Both the position numbers and the translations under genes were made by a program. Shown one piece after another: positions 56,016 through 64,000 of a stretch of 64,000 nucleotides of DNA. The notes under the pieces were generated by a model that saw nothing but the letters and a program-made list of their open reading frames with translations, had not been told where the DNA came from and made no database searches. The stretch is from assembly GCA_022225965.2 (NCBI GenBank), contig JAKJXP020000037.1, positions 62,001-126,000 on the forward strand, given 5' to 3'. The stretch is from Diatrype stigma (taxonomy: Eukaryota > Ascomycota > Sordariomycetes > Xylariales > Diatrypaceae). The first letter of the stretch is position 1; each line of letters starts with the position of its first letter.

Positions 56016-57171
56016 GGACGCGATATGCCCCTCGATATACCCCCGGAGCAATTCGAGGATGCGATTGAAGATTAGGAGTTTCTGTGATACGAATCAGCAA
56101 AATTGGTGTTCAAGGGTGGGAGGTAATCACGGCGAGGAATCAGTGCCATCTCAGCATCAGCATTGGTGTTCAGGCCTCAGGCCTTTGACGATACGGAAAC
56201 ATGAGGCTTTCGGCAAAAACCCACGAGGAGTGTATCTTTTCGGCGTTACCCTCTGTTGTTTGTTTTATTTTCCCCAACCCAGGGTCGATTAACCTGGGCG
56301 TATCATCATCCCATACACACATCGTTATATAGGAGATCTTATTCGGTCTGGAAAGAGGAAGGTCTAGGGGGACAAACAGGGCTAAGGAAAGAAACGGAAA
56401 CGGTCGGAAATACTTCAATTGTGACGGCATCAGGCATTTGTGGGCGATCGATACTATGTTTTACGTTTCTGCTTGCGGTTGGGTACCCGGTACACGGAGT
56501 TTGCTTTACTTGATGAGATGCAAATGCAGGGGAGGGGGGAGCTGGGATGGGAGTTGTTGTTTCACGTTTCATATCATATTATCACCCAGGCAACATGGTT
56601 CATGGTCACAGGAGGCGGTCGGTAATGAGAGAAAGAGTGTTCATCCAGGAGACGAGAGAGAAAAAAATGAGAAAGGATGGTGGATAAAATACGACAATCG
56701 GTCCTCTCGCGCGTTTTTGGGGTTTCTTTTTTTCCCTTTTTACAAGAGATCTGGGTTTCGAAGTTTTCTCGTTTTACATGTGTGTGAGTGTTTAGTTGTG
56801 TCTTATCGCATCAGGGAGGGAAGGGGAACGAATACCTTGTCGGTCTGGTTTGGTCTGGCGTCCTTTGCTTTTCTTTCCCCCAATTCCCCATTTCGTTTTA
56901 CTAGCACATGTGGTGGGAGTTGTCATGACAAATTTGAGGCGGGTAGTTTGGTCGGTCGGTCGGTTGGTAGATAGGGTCAGGAGGCCATTTGGTTGCGAAA
57001 AAAGGAGAAGGAAAAGAAGGGATGAGAGAAAAAACGGACAAGCACGAACACAAACGCCAGAAGAAGCAGAAGCGGAAGCGGAAGCGGAAACCTGATATAC
57101 CCAATTCTTTTGGCTTTCGTCAATAAAACGACCTTATTATTGTCGAAGCTGATAATCTTCCTGTGTATGCC

Positions 57172-57190
57172 TGTGTGTGTGTGTGTGTGT
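57172..57190. repeat. (TG)n microsatellite
   Basis: 19 bp of TG repeat. Confidence 0.85.
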
Positions 57191-57450
57191 AAGCGCGGCG
57201 TATTGGCTATGTCCCAGACCTAGACGGCTTGAACTGGCGGCGGCGAGAGTAGTGGGTGGTGTTAATCCTTATAGCAAGTGAGTGATGTATAGGGTGCGGT
57301 TCTGGTCAATGAAAAGGGGAAATATAACAAATAGGGGAAGATATGTTGGACTTTTAATAAGTTGATAAGGCCATTACCATCCATCTATGCTACCCTCAGG
57401 GGGAGTGTTGCAGTTGGTAGCTTTTCTGCCTCCAATACATTCAACAAGTC

Positions 57451-57464
57451 ATATATATATATAT
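57451..57464. repeat. (AT)n microsatellite
   Basis: 14 bp of AT repeat. Confidence 0.8.
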
Positions 57465-57746
57465 CTCTGATTCGGTTATGGGTATGTCATCTAACACTTC
57501 GCGTTGTGGTCTGGGGAAATAGACGCACAAACTGCCTAGTGGAATATATTGGTCGAGATTGATTGAATAAGAAATATATGTCCAACGTGAGGATACCTGA
57601 GATCTATGTACTTATCGTGATATGTACGAGACATAGTCAATTTGACTGACTGACTGAGCAGGTGGTGAGTTCTCCTTTTGCGCTGACCTTTGTCCTGGTT
57701 CCATGGCAGTCATATATACCCTAGATATTGCTTGCTTCGTGGAACC

Positions 57747-57770
57747 CTGCTGCTGCTGCTGCTCCTGCTC
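57747..57770. repeat. (CTG)n repeat
   Basis: Five CTG units followed by CTCCTGCTC. No reading frame here is recognisable. Confidence 0.75.
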
Positions 57771-58920
57771 TCATCTCGTGACGTGAATAGGAGCCGCGGT
57801 GCTACTAGTACTTGATCGCCCACGCCTCATCCATCCACCTAGCAAATTGCCATACGGGTCAGTCTGCGCCTCCATGGCTGATCGAGCTGTCTGGAGCTAA
57901 ACTAGCCATCCGACGAAACCACCTTGTTCCTTCCCGAGATGGAGCCGTACTGTGAACAACGGACGGACGTTAGACGCTGATGCGATGTGCATCTTCAAGT
58001 ATCAATGGCTTGTGGGCTGTATGGTAGACACGAGCGTCGAGCCTCGAGTCAGCCGCCAGATTCTTTTCCCTGGTCTTGTCTTGTCATGTCGCGAATCCAT
58101 TCATGTTCGCTTTTCCGTCATACCTGGCTACTCGAAGCTTCTTCATACACGGTGGAAGGCCTGGCTGCTATGGATGGATATACCAAGCAAAGGGAAATGG
58201 GCTGGGAAGGGGAGGAACACTAGGTGCTAAGTATGTCACGGCGTTCCCTTCACTTGGGATCTGATATCTCACGGACGGATATGGATTGGACGGACACGCT
58301 GGCTACGGGATAGTGGATCCATTCTTCATTACGGCATGGCATTGTATGGTATGGAAAGGTCCCTGGCGTTCCCAGATTTAGAACCGACTTGATACACACG
58401 ATGGATACCCAAGAAATGGATTTACTTATGAATAAGGGATGCGCGAGTAATTAGCCAATCAGTCAAAGTGACGGTTCTAGAGCAAAGTGCATGTGTCACC
58501 CATCGAGGCGTGCACATATATATAGAAAGCGATGACGAAGTAATGCTATATCAAGTCTGCTAATATACGAATATACATACGTACAAGCTACAATACGTCT
58601 GTAGACACCACTTGCTTGTACCTACAGCCACGCAGTAGCACACCTCCCGCTTAAACTTATGCTTACTTACCTTGCCTAGTTGCTTTGCTACCTCCCTACG
58701 CACGTACGTACGCACGCCAGACCAGTATAGTACCCAAACCTATGCAAGAGAAAGAAGGAATACGCGAGCTGTCATACCTGTTCTATGCAACACACTGGAG
58801 AGTGGGGGAAAAGGGGAAAAACCAAAGACAGGGAAAGAAAGTATGTTGGTTGCAGAGGGTAGAGATACGTAGGAGGTAGGTGTCACGATGACGCTGCAGC
58901 ACGCACGTAACACACACGTC

Positions 58921-58940
58921 GCGCACGCACGCACGCACGC
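58921..58940. repeat. (GCAC)n tetranucleotide repeat
   Basis: About four GCAC units after GC, with related CACGTACGTACG words about 220 bp upstream. Confidence 0.75.
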
Positions 58941-61900
58941 CACCGACGGGTAGTTGCTGCGGCTGCGGCCTTGCCTTATGCCGTACCACGGCCACGGCCC
59001 CCTACCTTGCGTTGTTCGCTGGCTTGTTTTTTGCTTGGCTGGGACGGTGGGATGAGATGAGATGGCATGATGAGACGGGATGAAATGGGGCTCACTCGGG
59101 TGGCTTGCTAGCCGTGCCGCGCCGCTACGCACCGCACCGCACCCCGTACCGTGCCGTGCCGTGTCGTGCTTATCCTTGCTACTTGCTACTTGCAATGTTA
59201 TATGCCATGCCATGTCATGTCAGACCATGCCGTGCGATCGGTCAGTCGGATCTTTCAGCGCGCTCTGCCCCTGGGCGTACGCAGATGCTGTACAGTAGTG
59301 TACGCGCGCGTACCCACGCTACCGGGTTACCTTGAAATCTTTGTGAGCTATATTGGTTACATTGACCATATAGATTGCCGATTCTAGGGAGGGGCGCATC
59401 TGTCATATCATCTCGGCTTCGGTAGCCGGCTTAGCTATTTCGTTGGGTAAGTATGTAGGTAACCAGCGTTGAACTGGGCTGGTCATACTGGCTGTTTTTT
59501 CTTGCATGATAGTACCTGGGGTATTGTATTACCAGTAGCATGTAGAGAATTTGGGGGTTTGAAGTTGCTCACAAATGCTAGGAATGTCCGCTGAGTATAT
59601 CGGTAGAACTAGCCGGCCTAGAAGCCGGTCATTGCCCACATGCCTTGCCTTGGTTGCTCAGGCGCTTGTAGCGAATAAACCCGAGTATCATCAGTGAGTG
59701 CACGTGGTGGTGGAGAGACGCCGCCAGTTCGTAACTTCGATATAGTGCTGATCAACTGGTAGCACAGTCTACATCCTCTTGGTTAGGAGGTTCAACTGAC
59801 CAGCCATCCACCCAGTCCATGTCCTTTGTGTCACCCGGCCTACTACCGCGCCGGCCCGGCTCAGCCCTAGCTCAGCCCTATGGGAAGTGCTTATGGGCCG
59901 AACTCAGGGCCGAGCTTCGGCTACAGAGACCGAATCGACGCTTGGGGCTATGCCGTGGCCCAATTTGGCGATATACCGCCACCCTCGCCGGTGACGCGGG
60001 TCTCCAGTTTCGGTGTAGGAAATCACCATGAAATATCGAGGCACTGTCATCTGCACAACGATATTCATCGACCGTCAAGCGCGGCTATGCAAACAACCTG
60101 CATGGCCCAGGGATTGTAGCAAAAGCTATTATCCGTATAGATCAGGTGCCTTTACGTGCATCGTTTGGGGGAGATGACACATGGGCTTTTTGCTCCGTTG
60201 GCCACTGCAGGATCCCATTAGCCTCAGGTGGCCCTGCCTGAAGGGTTGAATTATAGTCCAATCTGCCTACCCTGAAAGGGATTAGAATATATATATTGAG
60301 AGGGTAAGTCGTAATGCCTTACTTGTTCTTCAAGACATAGTATATGATTGCTAAGGCAGTCCTTGTTAGCTATCTCGGAAGATACCATTGCCATGTTCGT
60401 CGTACCGGGTTGCGGAAAGAAGAAAGTCCAGACGTGTGATATACGACGGAGCTGAAAAAAGAAATTCGAATTCTGGATTGGCGGCTGCGGCTGAGGAAAC
60501 ACCTTTGGCCGACGGTTGCCTCGGGCCTGTCCAAGAGACACTCTATCCTATACTATGTAAGGACCGAAACGTACGTTTCTGTTTCTTATTTAAGCATCAA
60601 GACAAGCCCCCTTTTCCCTTGCAGGCATTGGCATACCGATTTGCGGGGTAGCCAAGCCTTCAACCAGATAATCGAGATGCAGTTGATGCGCGTTGCGTCA
60701 AGAACGGGAAGGCTGCAGCCCTAGATAGCGAGTAGCCAGGGAATACCCATAGACCGATGGAGTAGCATTCTAGCGTCCGATGCGTTTCCAGAAAGGCGTC
60801 GACCGGAGCGCCGGCCGGCTTTTAAGCCGTGAATTCCATATTAGGTCGCGACATGAATGCATGCGATCACATTATCACGCATATGCTTGCTGCATCCGTC
60901 CAAAAGCTAGCAGGCTATATAGTTCGAAGGCGCCTAGGGCTGCAGCACAAAGCCCAGCAACATTTCGAGCCTAGACCCGTGTATGTGATATGTGGGTGGA
61001 TATAGTCGAGGAAGCCGCTTTGAGAGGATCGCATTTGGACTGGACGCGGAGGTATAGTGTCCGATACTAACATCCCGAGAGTATGGAATTTTCGAGATCT
61101 GCCTTCCCGGGCCTGATTGGAGGGGCCCTGGCATGAACCCATGGCTCAAGCCTAGATCGTCCGGGAGATTTTACCAGCACATTGGGGCCGAACCAAACCG
61201 GTGTTCTGCTCGTCTATTCGCAACTATTTTTGGCATGGACGCAGTAGCCAAGATACCCCAGACAAACATGTGGATGGGGTGTGAAGAACTGCAGGACCTC
61301 GGGGAAATCGGCGGAAGTTAGACCCCTTAGCCAGAAGCGAACCAACGAGATGACATGACGTTGTACCGCCTGCTGCTGAGAACAGCCCAACTTGACTTGT
61401 TGCTCGAACCACCAAACTGCCAGTCAGCTCACCTCTCCGGATGGTGGCGATTGCATATGCGACTAGTGATCCAAAGGCTGACTGAGGAGGCTGCTTATGG
61501 TGCTGAATACCACCCGCGCTGTTGGTTCCTGTCAGACAGCAACATCCAGAGCATACGGCATGTCCCGCTTGCTGTTGGCGTCTGGCAGCCTCTCCGTGTT
61601 GTGAGCAGTCGCGAATGTGCCGTAAACAAGTAGAATATGTACGGATACAAGCCTGCGGTTTCATGGGAATTGTTCCAACGTTGCCAGGCAAGCCGAGTCT
61701 CGGACTCAGGCATAGTGATAGTGGATCGATCAGTCGTACACTACGTAAATGGAATCTGCCCGACAAGGAGCAAGGAAGGAGTCCATGGGAAGTACAAAGG
61801 ACAAAGCAAACTTATGTCAGACCGGGCATGACTTAAGCTAACTAGTCACCGCTGAGTTGGTTCGAAGATCGACCATCTTCGTCAGAGCCAGGGGTACGGT

Positions 61901-62664
61901 ACGGTACGCCTTGGTGCTGGCTGGTTGGATAGTGAACGGCAAGGGCCGGGGCTAAACAAGCTAACGCCCAATCATTAATCATTAATCATTACAGAAAAAA
62001 CCCCCGAGCTAGGTAAAAATTGAGAGGGAGAGGCTTGCTTCAACTTGACCTCAGTTGGTTCGATTAGAACTTAGCTATAAAATCAGGTGATGGGATACCC
62101 AGGTAGCAAGCCATTGTGCAGCGCCGTAAGCTACCGAGCTGAGTGATGAGAAGACGGCCTGTTCATTGGACATCAGGAGCAGCCCGTTTCACACATTTTC
62201 TGGTTCGACTATTCGTACTTACACGTAGGATTGGGGTCAGTTGGGGTCCATTGTGATTCATCCACGACTGCTACATAGGACCAACCTGCGGAGTATATGC
62301 ATGTTTCAAGCCGAAGGAGAATGGAAGTTGTTGGTCCCGCCGGAGGGTTGGTTATAGGAGAGACCGATGACGTTTCCCCGAGTCACCCCGAGTCACCGAG
62401 GCCGAAGGATGAAAGCGATTATCAGCTGGATCGTGGTACAAGACACAAGACAAAGCACATTACTCACTACCGGATAACCAACACACAGGCATGGAGCAGA
62501 ACATACAGGTAGGATACCTAGGTAGGATAGGTAGCATAGCATGCATACTTACTAAGTAGGTACGCAGTTGGAGAGAACAAAGTCGTGTCCCGTTGGGTGA
62601 TGCAGAATCAAAGTTGAACTGGAGACACAACCTTGGAAGTGACAAAGGGGACCAAGGAGATAGT

Positions 62665-62700
62665 ACATACATACACATGCGTGTATGTGTGTATGTATGT
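62665..62700. repeat. Inverted ACATAC / GTATGT repeat
   Basis: ACATACATACAC (62,665-62,676) has its exact reverse complement at 62,689-62,700 and a 10/12 match immediately after ATGC at 62,681, so it can form a hairpin. Confidence 0.65.
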
Positions 62701-63527
62701 GGGACATGACAAGTTGATGATCCTACATATGTAGGTATGTATTAAGTTACCACCAGCTCTAAATAGGTATATACGTATTACTTCTTGGCTTTGACTGGTA
62801 GAATACGTAGGGAGGTGACGATTGGTTGGCGGGGCTGAGTGTTACGTGCAAATAGGGAAACCCAGCAGCAAGCAACGACATATGATGGCCCCAGAAACAC
62901 GTATCCGTCATGCGCAACGGACTTCATTGCTGGACGATACCTAGGTAGCTAAAACATGACAAGAGGTCACTCACTGGACAGGCAATCGACCTAGTGGCTA
63001 TCTATGTTGGTAGATAGCTTCCTTGGAAAGAATGTGGTATTAGTCTTTGTGACTGAGATACCTACCTGCCCAGGTAGTCGACTTATGCCACCAATTCAGA
63101 GGGGTGATGGAGAAAGCTGAATTGACCTGAGTAATTGATAAAGCAGTTAGGTAAATCCTTTGAGGAAGGAGTTTACCGCACCAACAACACAGCACCTGTC
63201 AACCTGTGAAGACAGAGTCCGGTATCATAAGGAGTCTCACTATAAGCCCGGTGACTTCTATTTCCAACCTCTTGTGCTTGCTTACCTAAGTGCGCATGCC
63301 TGTATGTTTGTATCAGGGACGGTGGCGTCGATTGGGCAGATTGGCTACTGTATGTATGCCCCCGGTACAAATAGTCGGTTACTCTCATTGCCTACCTGAG
63401 CACCTCGTATATTGAAGTACTATACATCGCATTTGGGACTATTGCATGGTTACTGGGTTATCAGATTATCCACCTCTCGCCAGCCCTAGCTTTCTACACC
63501 TACGTAGCACATTTCAGTGGAATCAGC

Positions 63528-63557
63528 CTTCACAGCTTCACAGCTTCACAGCTTCAC
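63528..63557. repeat. 8-bp tandem repeat, 3.75 copies
   Basis: CTTCACAG repeated three times plus CTTCAC, with no mismatches. Confidence 0.85.
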
Positions 63558-64000
63558 TCTGAGAGCCTATCTACCTAGCGGCCTAGGTAAGCACTGGGAA
63601 CATGGAGTACGAAATAGTGGCATAAGACAATTAGCAGAGGGCGCTAGTGATTCCGAGGAGAGGCGTGGTGTTCTCAGAGAAGTATTCTAGGTATTCTTTC
63701 CTTCCGATATCCCCAGCAATGGCAGCACTAGTCATCGTAAAGAGCAGTAGCGTAGCCTGGTAGGGGACTAGGCCGCTAGGCGTTAGGAGGCAGTGTATGC
63801 ACATATGTAGTAGGGCGGGACGGACTGTCCAAGAGTAGCAGTACCTGGCCATTATGCGAATCTAAAGCGAATTTACATGGGCAATTGAGGCGGGCACGAA
63901 CCACGACGCGGTTTCTGGCTCTTCGACACTTTCCAGGATCCATCGGTCCCCCGTTCTATCAAATTAAAGCGGCACTCGTAACTTCTCATACAAAGAGCCT

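Larger units (their letters stand above)
56016..64000. other. Gene-poor stretch with simple repeats
   Basis: No convincing gene in 8 kb. The first 1 kb is probably the 3' region of the preceding gene. The longest open frame (61,224-61,766, minus, 180 codons) has no recognisable motif and a Cys/Ser/Gly composition of the sort produced by chance. Microsatellites and short tandem repeats are listed separately. TACCTAGG-type words occur at 62,516-62,528, 62,939-62,949 and 63,572-63,589. Confidence 0.45.

Noticed and set aside
61224..61766. 180-codon minus-strand ORF
   Set aside because: It has no motif, no splice context and Cys/Ser/Gly-rich chance-like composition. A plus-strand frame of similar quality overlaps it.

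Overview
The window reads as nuclear DNA of a filamentous ascomycete, most likely a Sordariomycete. The genes have short introns (GTAAGT/GTACGT-type donors, CTAAC/CTGAC branch points, CAG/TAG acceptors), GC-rich third codon positions in the housekeeping genes, and typical fungal families. Two transposons are heavily mutated in the manner of repeat-induced point mutation (RIP). I cannot name the species from sequence alone.

Layout. (1) 0-9.5 kb is a sparse accessory segment. It has the end of a C2H2-bearing protein, an acidic coiled-coil hypothetical protein, a degenerate fungal zinc-finger-family protein, relics of an MFS transporter and an FAD-linked oxidase, and a small secreted HExxH metallopeptidase-like protein. 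(2) 9,494-13,046 is a Mutator-like (MULE) DNA transposon whose ends I could place exactly: about 40-bp terminal inverted repeats and an 8-bp target duplication, AACTATAT. (3) 13,047-14,229 is a 1.2-kb island of normal base composition. It holds a broken gene that joins an F-box to a Ras-like domain. (4) 14,230-21,654 is a minus-strand Ty3/gypsy LTR retrotransposon with two 328-bp LTRs and a 5-bp target duplication, CCAGG. (5) 21.9-36.8 kb is the gene-dense core: an aminoglycoside-phosphotransferase-like protein, a tail-anchored inositol-polyphosphate 5-phosphatase, a small charged protein, a pyridoxamine-phosphate-oxidase-like flavoprotein, the biotin-carrying subunit of 3-methylcrotonyl-CoA carboxylase, mitochondrial ribosomal protein bS16m and NAD(P)H-hydrate epimerase. 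(6) 37-54 kb is gene-poor but not AT-rich. It holds a decayed protein kinase at 43.0-44.6 kb and weaker relics at 47.7 and 49.3-49.8 kb. (7) 54.2-56.0 kb carries a five-exon low-complexity protein. From 56.0 kb to the end I see only simple repeats and no convincing gene.

The core genes are independent housekeeping functions: leucine catabolism, mitochondrial translation, NAD(P)HX repair and phosphoinositide turnover. They are arranged as divergent pairs and do not form one pathway. The most unusual part is the 9.5-21.7 kb block. Two transposons closely bracket the F-box/Ras-like gene, and one of them inserted exactly at its stop codon. The mutation pattern appears almost restricted to CpA, spares CpG, and fades at the outer edges of both elements.
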